Shown in pieces: positions 11,311 to 24,650 of a stretch of 64,000 bases of DNA. Position numbers and translations under genes: made by a program. The notes under the pieces were generated by a model. It ran no database searches, was not told the origin of the DNA, and was given only the letters and a program-made list of their open reading frames with translations. This DNA is from Monoplex corrugatus. Its lineage: Eukaryota > Mollusca > Gastropoda > Littorinimorpha > Ranellidae. Within the stretch, counting starts at the first letter, position 1, and each line of letters opens with the position of its first letter. The stretch is taken from contig CM060312.1 in the NCBI GenBank assembly GCA_030674185.1, positions 2,954,393-3,018,392 on the forward strand, read 5' to 3'.

Positions 11311-13860
11311 TATTGGGTGTAAGTGGTTAAGGTTTGACAGAGCTGAGGTCACACGTATTAGGTATAAATGGTCAAGGTTTGACAGAGCTGAGGTCAGGTG
11401 TATCAGGTATAAATGGTCACGGTTTGACAGAGATGAGGTCAGGTGTATCAGGTATAAGTGGTTAAGGTTTGACAGAGCTGAGGTCAGGTGTATTAGGTAT
11501 AAATGGTTCAAGGTTTGACAGGCTGAGGTCAGGTGTATTAGGTGTAAATGGTCAAGGTTTGACAGAGCTGAGGTCAGGTGTATTAGGTGTAAATGGTCAA
11601 GTTTGACAGAGCTGAGGTCAGGTGTATTAGGTTAAATGGTCAAGGTTTGACAGAGGGTGAAGTCAGGTGTATTAGGTATAAACGGTCAAGGTTTGACAGA
11701 GCTGAGGTCAGGTGTATTAGGTATAAACGGTCAAGGTTTGACAGAGCTGATGTCAGGTGTATTAGGTTAAAGGTCAAGGTTTGACAGGGCTGAGGTCAGG
11801 TGTATTAGGTATAAACGGTCAAGTTTGACAGAGCTGAGGTCAGGTGTATTAGGTTAAATGGTCAAGGTTTGACAGGCTGAGGTCAGGTGTATTAGGTATA
11901 AATGGTTAAGGTTTGACAGTAGGTATAAACGGTTAAGGTTTGACAGAGTTTAGGTCAGGTGTATTAGGTATAAATGGTTAAGGTTTGACAGAGGTGATGT
12001 CAGGTGTATTAGGTATAAATGGTCAAGGTTTGACAGGCTGAGGTCAGGTGTATTAGGTGTAAATGGTCAAGGTTTGACAGAGCTGAGGTCAGGTGTATTA
12101 GGTATAAATGGTCATGGTTTGACAGGGCTGAGGTCAGGTGTATTAGGTATAAATGGTCAAGGTTTGACAGGGCTGAGGTCAGGTGTATTAGGTATAAATG
12201 GTCAGGTTTGACAGGGCTGAGGCCAGGTGTATTAGGTATAAAATGGTTAGGGTTTGACAGTAGGTATAAACGGTTAAGGTTTGACAGAGTTGAGGTCAGG
12301 TGTATTAGGTATAAATGGTTAAGGTTTGACAGAGCTGAGGTCAGGTGTATTAGGTTAAATGGTTAAGGTTTGACAGAGCTGAGGTCAGGTGTATTAGGTA
12401 TAAATGGTCAAGGTTTGACAGAGCTGAAGTCAGGTGTATTAGGTATAAACGGTCAAGGTTTGACAGAGCTGAGGTCAGGTGTATTAGGTATAAACGGTCA
12501 AGGTTTGACAGAGCTGATGTCAGGTGTATTAGGTGTAAATGGTCAAGGTTTGACAGGGCTGAGGTCAGGTGTATTAGGTATAAACGGTCAAGGTTTGACA
12601 GAGCTGAGGTCAGGTGTATTAGGTATAAATGGTCAAGGTTTGACAGGGCTGAGGTCAGGTGTATTAGGTATAAATGGTAAGGTTTGACAGTAGGTATAAA
12701 CGGGTTTAAGGTTTGACAGAGTTGAGGTCAGGTGTATTAGGTATAAATGGTTAAGGTTTGACAGAGTGATGTCAGGTGTATTAGGTATAAACGGTCAAGG
12801 TTTGACAGGGCTGAGGTCAGGTGTATTAGGTTAAATGGTCAAGGTTTGACAGAGCTGAGGTCAGGTGTATTAGGTAAAATGGTCATGGTTTGACAGGGCT
12901 GAGGTCAGGTGTATTAGGTATAAATGGTCAAGGTTTGACAGGCTGAGGTCAGGTGTATTAGGTATAAATGGTCAGGTTTGACAGGGCTGAGGTCAGGTGT
13001 ATTAGGTATAAATGGTTTGGGTTGACAGTAGGTATAAACGGTTAAGGTTTGACAGAGTTGAGGTCAGGTGTATTAGGTATAAATGGTTAAGGTTTGACAG
13101 AGCTGAGGTCAGGTGTATTAGGTGTAAATGGTTAAGGTTTGACAGAGCTGAGGTCAGGTGTATTAGGTATAAATGGTAAGGTTTGACAGGTGAGTCAGGT
13201 GTATTACTTGTAAATGGTCAAGGTTTGACAGAGCTGAGGTCAGGTGTATTAGGTATAAATGGTTAGGGTTTGACAGAGGTTAATCAGGTGTATTAGGTGT
13301 AAATGGTCAAGGTTTGACAGGGCTGAGGTCAGGTGTATTAGGTATAAATGGTTAAGGTTTGACAGAGTTGAGGTCAGGTGTACTAGGTAGTAAATGGTTA
13401 AGGTTTGACAGAGGTGAGTCAGGTGTATTAGGTATAAATGGTCAAGGTTTGACAGAGCTGAGGTAAAGTGTATTAGGTATAAATGGTCAAGGTTTGACAG
13501 AGGTGAGTCAGGTGTATTAGGTATAAATGGTTAAGGTTGACAAGTTAGGTCAGGTGTATAGGTATAAATGGTACGGTTGACAGAGTGAGTCAGGTGTATT
13601 AGGTAAAAATGGTCAAGGTTTGACAGAGCTGAGGTCAGTGTATTAGGTATAATGGTTAAGTTTGACAGAGCTGAGGTCAGTGTATTAGGTAAAATGGTCA
13701 AGGTTTGATAGAGGTGAGTCAGGTGATTAGGTGTAAATGGTCAAGGTTTGACAGAGGTGAGTCAGGTGTATTACATGTAAATGGTTAAGGTTTGAAAGGG
13801 TTAGGGTTAGGTGTTTTGTGTGTAAACGATGAAGAATTAAGAGAGTTGAGGTTAGTGTAT
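11311..13860. repeat. 45-bp minisatellite, about 55 copies
   Basis: The unit contains GGTCAAGGTTTGACAGAGCT and GAGGTCAGGTGTATTAGG. A deletion variant, GACAGTAGGTATAAACGG, recurs at 11915, 12256, 12686 and 13024, showing block duplication of several units at once. The last 400 bp are full of single-base gaps. Confidence 0.96.
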
Positions 13861-14006
13861 TTTTGATATACATTGTAATCAGGTCATGACATGTGAGCCA
13901 GTTGTACTGTAAAACAAGTAAAAAACAAAGGAAACAGTGACAATTGTATTATACCAACAGGCTATTGTGTGCTGACTAAGGATTGTTAGTTGTAAAATCT
14001 AACTGG

Positions 14007-14452
14007 AAAGCCTGTCGTCTATAAATCTCCGTTAATAACAAACATTCCAATAATATACACGATAAAGCCGTCGTCTATAAATCTCCGTTAATAACAAACA
14101 TTCCAGTAATATACACGGTAAAGCCTGTCGTCTATAAATCTCCGTTAATAACAAACATTCCAGTAATATACACGGTAAAGCCTGTCGTCTATAAATCTTC
14201 GTTAATAACAAACATTCCAGTAATATACACGGTAAAGCCTGTCGCTATAAATCTCCGTTAATAACAAACATTCCAATAATATACACGTAAAGCCGTCGTC
14301 TATAAATCTCCGTTAATAACAAACATTCCAGTAATATACACGGTAAAGCCTGTCGTCTATAAATCTCCGTTAATAACAAACATTCCAGTAATATACACGG
14401 TAAAGCCTGTCATCTATAAATCTCCATTAATAACAAACATTCCAATAATATA
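14007..14452. repeat. 57-bp minisatellite, about 8 copies
   Basis: The unit contains AAGCCTGTCGTCTATAAATC, TCCGTTAATAACAAAC and ATTCCAGTAATATACACGG. Divergence is low apart from one- and two-base gaps. Confidence 0.95.
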
Positions 14453-14544
14453 TGATCAGTGAATACATGTCCTTAGCTCCATGTAGTCTTGTGATTATTT
14501 GTCTTATGATGTAATCTTGCTAGTCCCCAGGTAAATTATGTGTT

Positions 14545-14604
14545 CATGTGTGTACTGTCTTTGGTCTGTGTGGATAAGCCTTTAGCCCAATGATATAGTT
14601 GTGT

Positions 14605-14664
<60 letters not shown>

Positions 14665-15742
14665 TGTGCGTGTGTGCATTGTCTTGGTCTGTGTAGATGA
14701 GCCTTCATGCAGTTGTGTATATGCGCTGTCTTGGTCTGTGTGGATGAGCCTTTAGCTCAGTGATGTATGTGTGGGCAGTCTTGGTCTGTGTGGATGAACC
14801 TTAGCTCAGTGATGTATGTGTGGGCAGTCTTGGTCTGTGTGGATGAGCGTTTAGCTCAGTGATGTATGTGTGGGCAGTCTTGGTCTGTGTGGATGAGCCT
14901 TTAGCTCAGTGATGTATGTGTGCAGTTTGGTCGTGTGGATAGCCTTTATTTCACGTCGTGTTGTTGCAGTCTTGGTCGTGTGATGACCTTTACCAGTGAT
15001 GTATGTGTGGGCTGTCTTGGTCGTGTGTGATGGCTTTAGTCGTGTGTATGTGTGGGCGTCTTGTCTGTGTGGATGACGTTTGTCAGTGTGTGTGTGCATC
15101 TTGGTCTGTGTGGATGAGCCTTTATGCCAGTGATGTATGTGTGGCATGTCTTGGTCTGTGTGGATGAGCCTTTAGCTCAGTGATGTATGTGTGGGCAGTC
15201 TTGGTCTGTGTGGATGAGCCTTTAGCTCAGTGATGTATGTGTGGGCAGTCTTGGTCTGTGTGGATGAGCGTTTAGCTCAGTGATGTATGTGTGGGCAGTC
15301 TTGGTCTGTGTGGATGAGCCTTTAGCTCAGTGATGTATGTGTGGGCAGTCTTGGTCTGTGTGGATGAGCCTTTAGCTCAGTGATGTATGTGTGGGCAGTC
15401 TTGGTCTGTGTGGATGAGCGTTTAGCTCAGTGATGTATGTGTGGGCAGTCTTGGTCTGTGTGGATGAGCCTTTAGCTCAGTGATGTATGTGTGGGCAGTC
15501 TTGGTCTGTGTGGATGAGCCTTTAGCTCAGTGATGTATGTGTGGGCAGTCTTGGTCTGTGTGGATGAACCTTTAGCTCAGTGATGTATGTGTGGGCAGTC
15601 TTGGTCTGTGTGGATGAGCGTTTAGCTCAGTGATGTATGTGTGGGCAGTCTTGGTCTGTGTGGATGAGCCTTTAGCTCAGTGATGTATGTGTGGGCAGTC
15701 TTGGTCTGCATGGATGAGCGTTTAGCCCGATGATTTAGTTAA
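14545..15742. repeat. 50-bp minisatellite with embedded TG tract
   Basis: The unit contains GGGCAGTCTTGGTCTGTGTG and GATGAGCCTTTAGCTCAGTG. A (TG)n tract interrupts it at 14599-14678. Units with GAGCG instead of GAGCC recur often three units apart (15270, 15420), a 150-bp higher-order pattern. Bases 14925-15130 are riddled with small deletions. Confidence 0.95.
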
Positions 15743-16360
15743 ATGAGAATATGTGCGTCTTTGTGTGGTGTGGTCATCACTGACTCCGATGTTGTGTAAT
15801 ACAACAGAGGGCAGCACCAGCTCTTGAGGCGGCAGAAGGCGTTGATGTGCAGCGTAAGCACAGACTCTAGGTATCTGTCTTTTCGCTGTGTGTCTGGGTT
15901 GTCTTCAGGCTGTCCGTCTTTGTCTCGGCTTTTGTACAGACCTGTATGCACATCTCTGTTGTAACCTGTTCCTTTCTTCCTTATTTGCATGACAAGTGCT
16001 CACTTCACCTGTACAGCCGCCAGCAAACTGGTATTGATTAATCTGTAAAAAGTATTAATCTGCATATGCATAGACTTGTGTTGAAATGTACAGGCTCTGT
16101 TTACCAATTTGTGAACAGTATTAATCTGCATATGCATAGACTTGTGTTGAAATATACAGGCTCTGTTTACTGTCAGCTCATGGCAGATTCTGTGTAGAAT
16201 CGTGTTGAACTGTACAAATTGTGCGTACAATCTTACTTAATTAAGTGTAACAGTTCTGTGTAGAATTTTGCTGAACATATTCAGATTTTGTGGGTAGAAT
16301 CATAGTAAAATTATATGAGTTCTGCGTAGTTTAGTTTAGTTGTAGATATAATTATATATA
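15743..16360. other. Mostly single-copy, with a two-copy repeat at 16040-16170
   Basis: Two copies of a segment containing TTAATCTGCATATGCATAGA and GTACAGGCTCTGTTTAC. The minus-strand open frames of 76-83 codons here show no known domain, so I do not call a gene. Confidence 0.6.
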
Positions 16361-16395
16361 TACACACACACACACACGTGTGTGTGTGTGTGTGT

Positions 16396-16434
<39 letters not shown>
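16361..16434. repeat. (TA)(CA)n(GT)n microsatellite
   Basis: ATATATAC ACACACACACAC is followed at once by GTGTGTGT..., so the CA and GT parts are inverted copies that can fold into a hairpin centred near 16379. Confidence 0.95.
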
Positions 16435-16669
16435 TTTAGATTTTCCTTCTTTATATATACAGCTAGTGGGCAGAAGGAGAGTCCATGTCTATGCAGTGAG
16501 CAGGCTGCTATATATGTAGGGAGAGTGAGATGAAGGGATTGATATATCAGAATAACTAATGGACATAATGGGACTTTGTGTTTTTAGATGGTGTTTGGTA
16601 GATAGAAATGACATGGTTACTTGTCGCACAGTTGTGCACAACCTGTTGGCTGTGTGTCTCTATGACAAG

Positions 16670-17345
16670 TGAACAATCTGTGTGTGTACATCCAACAACA
16701 GTCAGTGTGTACATCAACAACAGTCAGTGTGTACATCAACAACAGTCTGTGTGTACATCAACAACAGTCTGTGTGTACATCAACAACAGTCTGTGTGTAC
16801 ATCAACAACAGTCTGTGTGTACATCAACAACAGTCTGTGTGTACATCAACAACAGTCAGTGTGTACATCAACAACAGTCAGTGTGTACATCAACAACAGT
16901 CAACTTGTACATCCATCAGTTTGTACATCCATCAACAGTCTGTGTACATCAACAAATGTCAGTGTGTACATATATCAACAATTTGTACATCCATCAACAG
17001 TCAGTGTGTACATCCATCAACAATTTGTACATCCATCAACAGTCAGTGTGTACATCCATCAACAACTTGTACATCCATCAACAGTCAGTGTGTACATCCA
17101 TCAACAATTTGTACATCCATCAACAGTCAGTGTGTACATCCATCAACAACTTGTACATCCATCAACAGTCAGTGTGTACATCCATCAACAACTTGTACAT
17201 CATCAACAGTCAGTGTGTACATCCATCAACAATTTGTACATCATCAACAGTCAGTGTGCACATCCACAACCTTGTACATCCATCAACAGTCAGTGTGTGC
17301 ATCCATCAACAGTCATTTTGTAATACAACAACAGTCATGTGTACT
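16670..17345. repeat. 22-bp minisatellite passing into a 42-bp unit
   Basis: From 16690 to 16910 the period is 22 bp (TGTACATCAACAACAGTC). After that a 42-bp composite alternates CAACAATTTGTACATCC with CAACAGTCAGTGTGTACA. All three forward frames are open for over 200 codons because the units contain no stop. Confidence 0.95.
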
Positions 17346-18112
17346 GTGTGGACTTTGCCCCATGTAGTGATCACTGGTCACAGTGTATTGTGAGTCCTTG
17401 TGGACTTTTGCCCCATGTAGTGATCACTGGTCACTGTGTATTTGTTGTGAGTCCTTGTGGACTTTGCCCCGTGTAGTGATCACTGGTCACAGTGTATTGT
17501 GAGTCCTTGTGGACTTTGCCCCATGTAGTGATCATGGTCACAGTGTATTTGTTGTGAGTCCTTGTGGACTTTGCCCCATGTAGTGATCATGGTCACAGTG
17601 TATTTGTTGTGAGTCCTTGTGGACTTTGCCCCGTGTAGTGATCACTGGTCACAGTGTATTGTGAGTCCTTGTGGACTTTGCCCCATGTAGTGATGACTGG
17701 TCACAGTGTATTTGTTGTGAGTCCTTGTGGACTTTGTCCCATGTAGTGATGACTGGTCACAGTGTATTTGTTGTGAGTCCTTGTGGACTTTGCCCCATGT
17801 AGTGATGACTGGTCACAGTGTATTGTGAGTCCTTGTGGACTTTGTCCCATGTAGTGATCACTGGTCACAGTGTATTTGTTGTGAGTCCTTGTGGACTTTG
17901 CCCCATGTAGTGATCACTGGTCACAGTGTATTTGTTGTGAGTCCTTGTGGACGTTGTCCCATGTAGTGATGACTGGTCACAGTGTATTGTGAGTCCTTGT
18001 GGACTTTGCCCCATGTAGTGATCACTGGTCACTGTGTATTTGTTGTGAGTCTTGTGGACTTTGCCCATGTAGTGATCACTGGTCACAGTGTATTTGTTGG
18101 AGTCCTTCTGTC
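17346..18112. repeat. 50/56-bp minisatellite, about 14 copies
   Basis: The unit contains GTCCTTGTGGACTTTGCCCC and the palindromic core AGTGATCACTGGTCAC. Length varies with the presence of a TTTGTT hexamer. Confidence 0.95.
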
Positions 18113-18137
18113 CCAACCATCCTTTCTTTGTTTGATT

Positions 18138-18494
18138 GAAGGAAGGGGATGGATCTGAAGGAAGGGGATGGATCCTGAAGGAAGGGGATGGATCCTGAAG
18201 GAAGGGGATGGATCATGAAGGAAGGGGATGGATCATGAAGGAAGAGGATGGATCATGAAGGAAGGGGATGGATCATGAAGGAAGGGGATGGATCCTGAAG
18301 GAAGAGGATGGATCCTGAAGGAAGGGGATGATCCTGAAGGAAGGGGATGGATCATGAAGGAAGGGGATGGATCATGAAGGAAGGGGATGGATCTTGAAGG
18401 AAGGGGATGGATCATGAAGGAAGGGGATGGATCTTGAAGGAAGGGGATGGATCATGATGGAAGGGGATGGATCATGAAGGAAGGGGATGGATCC
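18138..18494. repeat. 20-bp minisatellite, about 18 copies
   Basis: The unit is GGAAGGGGATGGATCMTGAA, purine-rich on the plus strand, with GATCCTG, GATCATG and GATCTTG variants. Confidence 0.96.
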
Positions 18495-21400
18495 TAGTCA
18501 CACTGTCATAGTCACACTGAGATGTGTACACAGAGTCCACAGACTGTATAACATTGTCCTAGTCACACACAGACTGTATAACACTGTCCCTAGTCCACAG
18601 ACTGTATAACACTGTCTAGTCACACACACAGTCCACAGACTGTATAACACTGTCATAGTCACACACACAGAGTCCACAGACTGTATAACACTGTCATAGT
18701 CACACACAGACTGTATAACACTGTCCTAGTCACACACACAGTCCACAGACTGTATAACACTGTCCTAGTCACACACACAGTCCACAGACTGTATAACACT
18801 GTCATAGTCACACACAGAGTCCACAGACTGTATAACACTGTCCTAGTCACACACACAGAGTCCACAGACTGTATAACACTGTCTAGTCACACACACAGAG
18901 TCCACAGACTGTATAACACTGTCTAGTCACACATCCAGACTGTATAACACTGTCCTAGTCACACACAGAGTCCACAGACTGTATAACACTGTCCTAGTCA
19001 CACACAGACTGTATAACACTGTCCTAGTCACACACGAACTGTCCACAGACTGTATAACACTGTCCTAGTCACACAGAGACTGTATAACACTGTCCTAGTC
19101 ACACACACAGTCCACAGACTGTATAACACTGTCATAGTCAACACACAGTCCACAGACTGTATAACACTGTCATAGTCACACACAGACTGTATAACACTGT
19201 CATAGTCACCACAGAGTCCACAGACTGTATAACACTGTCCTATAGTCACACACACAGTCCACAGACTGTATAACACTGTCATAGTCACACACACAGGTCC
19301 ACAGACTGTATAACACTGTCATAGTCACACACAAGTCACGACTGTATAAACTACTGTCACATAGTCCCACAGACTGTATAACACTGTCCTAGTCACACAC
19401 AGAGTCCACAGACTGTATAACACTGTCCTAGTCCACACACACAGACTGTATAACACTGTCCTAGTCACACCACAAGTCCACAGACGGTATAACACTGTCC
19501 TAGTCACACACACAGTCCACAGACTGTATAACACTGTCCTAGTCACACAACAGACTGTATAACACTGTCCTAGTACACACACAGTCCCCAGACTGTATAA
19601 CACTGTCCATAGTCACACACACACAGTCCACAGACTGTATAACACTGTCCTAGTCACACACACGAGTCCACAGACTGTATAACACTGTCCTAGTCTCACA
19701 CACAGTCACAGACTGTATAACACTGTCCTAGTCACACACACAGTCCACCAGACTGTATAACACTGTCCTAGTCACACCAGACTGTATAACACTGTCTATC
19801 ACACACAGACTGTATAACACTGTCATAGTCACACACAAGTCCACAGACTGTATAACACTGTCCTAGTCACACACACAGAGTCCACAGACTGTATAACACT
19901 GTCCTAGTCACACACACAGTCCACCGACTGTATAACACTGTCCTAGTCACACACACAAGTCCACAGACTGTATAACACTGTCTAGTCACACACACAGAGT
20001 CCACAGACTGTATAACACTGTCCTAGTCACACACACAGGTCCACAGACTGTATAACACTGTCCTAGTCAACACACAGTCCACAGACTGTATAACACTGTC
20101 CTAGTCACACACAGAACTGTATAACACTGTCCTAGTCACAACACAGTCCACAGACTGTAAACACTGTCCTAGTCACACACACAGTCCACAGCTGTATAAC
20201 ACTGTCCTAGTCACACACACAGTCCACGACTGTATAACACTGTCATAGTCACAACAGAGTCCACAGACTGTATAACACTGTCCTAGTCACACACACAGTC
20301 CACGACTGTATAACACTGTCATAGTCACACACAGAGTCCACAACTGTATAACACTGTCCTAGTCACACACATAGTCCACGACTGTATAACACTGTCATAG
20401 TCACACACAGTCCACAGACTGTATAACACTGTCCTAGTCACACACACAGTCCACAGACTGTATAACACTGTCATAGTACACACACAGACTGTATAACACT
20501 GTCCTAGTCACACACAGAGTCCACAGACTGTATAACACTGTCATAGTCACACACACAGTCCACAGACTGTATAACACTGTCCTAGTCACACACAGACTGT
20601 ATAACACTGTCCTAGTCACACACAGACTGTATAACACTGTCCTAGTCACACACAGACTGTATATAACACTGTCCTAGTCACACACAGACTGTATAACACT
20701 GTCCTAGTCACACACAGACTGTATAACACTGTCCTAGTACACACACAGACACAGACTGTATAACACTGTCCTAGTCACACACAGTACTGTATAACACTGT
20801 CCTAGTCACACACAGACTGTATAACACTGTCATAGTCACACACACGTCACAGACTGTTAACACTGTCTGAGTACATTCCAGTCCACAGGACTGTTATAAC
20901 ACTGTCATAGTCCACACAACTGTGTGAGTCTCACAACTGGGATAACACTGTCCTAGTCACACACAGATCTGTATAACACTGTCCTAGTTCACACACAGTA
21001 GCTGTTATAACACTGTCTAGTCACACACAGACTGTAGTAACTGTAACTGTCCTAGTCACACACACGAGTCTCACAGACTGTATAACACTGTCCTAGTCAC
21101 ACACACAGTCCAAGACTGTATAACACTGTCCTAGTCACACACAGACTGTATAACACTGTCCTAGTCACACACAGACGTGTACAACACTGTCCTAGTCACA
21201 CACACAGACTGTATAACACTGTCCTAGTCACACACAGTCCCGTGTATAACACTGTCCATAGTCAACACAAGTCCACAGACTGTATAACACTGTCCTAGTC
21301 ACACCCCAGTACGATTATAACACTGTCATAGTCACACACACAGCCATCTGTATTAACACTGTCCTAGTCACAACTAGTCCATGACTGTATAACACTGTCA

Positions 21401-22082
21401 TAGTCACACACGAGTCACAGACTGTATAACACTGTCATAGTCACACACACAGTCCACAGACTGTATAACACTGTCCTAGTCACACACAGAATGTATAACA
21501 CTGTCCTAGTCACACACAGATACTGTATAACACTGTCCTAGTCACACACAGTCCAGACTGTTATAACACTGTCCTAGTCACACACAGACTGTATAAACAC
21601 TGTCCTAGTCACACACAGACTGTATATAACACTGTCCTAGTCACACACAGACTTATAACACTGTCCTAGTCACACACAGACTGTATAACACTGTCCTAGT
21701 CACACACAGACTGTATAACACTGTCCTAGTCACACACAGACTGTATAACACTGTCCTAGTCACACACAGACTGTATAAACACTGTCCTAGTCACACACAG
21801 ACTGTATAACACTGTCATAGTCACCACACAGCACAGACTGTTATAACACTGTCCATAGTCACACACAAGTCCACAGACTTATAACACTGTCCTAGTCACA
21901 CACAGACTGTATAACACTGTCTTAGTCACACACACACTGTATATACACTGTCCTAGTCACACACAGACTGTATAACACTGTCCTAGTCACACACAGACTG
22001 TTATAACACTGTCCTAGTCACACACAAGTCCACAGACTGTATAACACTGTCATAGTCACACTGAGATGTGTAACACAGAGTC
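18495..22082. repeat. 30-41-bp minisatellite, about 3.6 kb
   Basis: The core is CAGACTGTATAACACTGTC and CTAGTCACACACA, with an optional CAGTCCA insertion giving 30- to 41-bp units. Both array ends carry the same rare variant, CACTGAGATGTGTA followed by ACAGAGTCC. Units from about 20860 to 21400 are unusually degenerate. Confidence 0.96.
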
Positions 22083-22094
22083 CTGTATGTCTTG

Positions 22095-22340
22095 TCCTGC
22101 CTTGGCTGTGGTCAGTTCCCTGTGTGTTCTGTGTTCGTATCTTGTCATGGTGTTTTACAGGGTGCAGTAGTTGTTGGTGAGGTCTTTGGTTTTGTTCATT
22201 ATTATATCGATTTATACTTGTTGTTCTTATTCTGGTGTTTTAAGGGGTGTGGTGGTCATCAGATGGGGTCTTTGGTTGTATTCACTATTATGTCTGTTTA
22301 TACCTGTTGTTCTTATCCTGGTGTTTTAAGGGATGGGGCT
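22095..22340. repeat. About 95-bp tandem repeat, interrupted by a retroposon
   Basis: Two and a half copies with GTTCTTATCCTGGTGTTTTA and GGGGTCTTTGGTTGTATTC. A further copy resumes at about 22870-22990, on the other side of the inserted element. Confidence 0.85.
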
Positions 22341-22857
22341 CCTTCATTATAAAAAGTATCCGCATCTTCTGGAAATTCTGTGCTAGAAATTTCCTCTTTT
22401 CCGTCACTGTCTTTGTTTCTGCCTTGTTCTTTTGCTTTCTGTCATTTCTTCATATCATTTTCTGCTGTGCTGGTCCATTCATCTGTATATGTTCGATAAA
22501 GTCTTACGTACTTTTTCTTTGGATTGATAATTGGGTACATGTATTAAGTGCATTTTTGGCTCTAGGGAGGTGAGATAAGCGGAAGCAGTTTTAGGTAAAT
22601 TATGCCCGTTTTTATATGTTTTGGTGTCCTTAGGAATGCTTAAATTTGTATTCAGTTGTGTTTTTTAAATCCCCTGTGCGATAAATTGGACAGAGTGGTC
22701 AGCGCCAGGGGCATGTCCTTAGATCATGTACACAAATGCATTAATATGTGTACTTAATTTTCTTTTCTTTTTTTTAACCTGTTGAAATTGTGTATGTTTT
22801 GAAGTGGTTATAGCCCTGATGTGGTTGTATGCAGTCGGCTGGGCTTTAAACAACAAT
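22341..22857 (+). mobile_element. Unclassified retroposon, unexpanded copy
   Basis: A segment of about 515 bp splits a 95-bp tandem repeat. It contains CTTCTGGAAATTCTGTGCTA, a TTTCTGCC-rich stretch, GCTGGTCCATTCATCT, CCAGGGGCAT and ends GGGCTTTAAACAACAATAA, a tail typical of non-LTR/SINE 3' ends. AAGGGATG on the left and AAGGAATG on the right may be a diverged target duplication. The same ordered blocks occur at 37665-40000. Confidence 0.6.
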
Positions 22858-23269
22858 AAGGAATGTACTGGTCATAGATGGGGTCTTTGGTTGTATTCAC
22901 TATTATGTCTGTCTGTCCACACCTTTTGTTCTTGTGTTCTGGTGGTTTGAGGGATGTAGTGGTCATGGATGTAGATGGGGGACTGTGGCTGTGGTGAATG
23001 TCATACGTTTTGTAATCTTATTCTGCCATTTCATGGGACGAAGTGGTAGTTGGTGGGACTGGTTTTGTTTTAAATGAACAGCGATATCATTGCTTGTAAA
23101 TGACATGTAATGTTACTTTCAAATGCATAGAACTGTCTTGTGTGATATGTGTAGAATCACAAGTGTTTCATGTAGTATATTTTGTACCAAGCTGGTGTAG
23201 GCCGTTAGGATGTCGTGACATGACAGAATTATTTAACTCAGAGGATGTATGTATACGCAGTATTCTCGC

Positions 23270-23790
23270 TGAGTGTTTACATTCTAAATGGTTCAGTTTG
23301 TTTGCATATGCACAAGACTGTGTTAATAACCTACTTATTTTCTTCAAAGCATTAGCATTATGCACCAGGCTGTGTTCATTAACCAATTGGTTTTATTGAG
23401 AACATTTGCATATGCACAAGGCAAACTGCATTATGCTTCGGGCTGTGTTAATTAACCAACTTGTTTTTTTCTAGAGCATTTGTATATGTACTAGGCTATG
23501 TTAATTAACCTTTTGTTTTTTTAGATTTTTTGCATATGCATCAGGTTTTGTTAATTAACCAACTTGTTTTTTTCTAGAGCATTTGTATATGTACTAGGCT
23601 ATGTTAATTAACCCTTTTGTTTTCTTTAGATTTTTTGCATATGCATCAGGTTATGTTAATTAACCAACTTGTTTTTTTCTAGAGCATTTGTATATGTACT
23701 AGGCTATGTTAATTAACCCTTTTGTTTTCTTTAGATTTTTTGCATATGCATCAGGTTATGTTAATTAACCAACTTGTTTTCTGAAGTCGT
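23270..23790. repeat. 53-bp degenerate repeat, 106-bp dimer
   Basis: Alternating half-units with GCATATGCA and TTAATTAACC. From 23530 a 106-bp dimer repeats with little divergence. TTAATTAA and GCATATGC palindromes and an ATTTGCAT octamer recur. Confidence 0.85.
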
Positions 23791-24650
23791 TCAGCACCAA
23801 GCTATGATATGGACAGAGATGGTTGTTGTTAGCACCTGTGTGTACTTACCTGTCTGTCTGATTGACGGGTAACTTCACCCGTCATGTACATGTACTGTGT
23901 TGACGACCTTATTTCTACCGTCTGTCTTGTGTGACATTCACATACAATGGAAATAACACTTGTGGCTGTGTGGTGATTCTTTGTTGTCGTAATTCATTGT
24001 CACAGTGCTAGTGAAGTTTAACTCATTCTGCTCTGTGTGGACATCGCAGCCTGTGCCTGAACAGTCTTAAGCGCCGCACCTCGCAGCTTTTAACTCATTG
24101 GAGTCTTGAAGATACCAGGATGCTGACACTTTGTACTTCTGTTCAAGTCGTGATGACACTTGGCTGCCGTCACAAGTTCACAACATTTTATAGATGTTTT
24201 CAGCGGCTTTCGTGTAAGATAACAGTTGGAATTAAAAGTGTAGTCACTTTTACATGGATTGCTTCCTTTAGACCACATTCCATAATTATGTAGGTGTTGT
24301 CGACTGGGCTTCAGCTTGTTACTGAGCAGCCATGTTTACACTGCGTTTCCAACATGGTAGAAAGAGATGCGCGAAATCCAACTTTTTTGATTTAAGCAGA
24401 AGCTGTCACACTGATTGTCTTGAAGAATTGTGACAAAGACTCAGACTCTGTAAGTCCAGTATTTCCATTGGAGGGGGGGGGGGGGGGGATGAAAATACAT
24501 GTGGTGCTGACCAGTGTAAAAGATGGAGTCTAGTGTGGAAGTGTGGCAGGAAAGTTTATGTTTTTCAGCATGCATGTCATCTGGGATTGGTCATAACAAG
24601 AAAGCCCTCAGGTATACACGTAGTGTCAAGTAGTGAAAAATATTCACAGG
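23791..24650. other. Single-copy intronic sequence with a 16-base G run
   Basis: An uninterrupted run of sixteen G lies at 24473-24488. Otherwise no repeat, exon or RNA gene is recognised. Confidence 0.6.
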
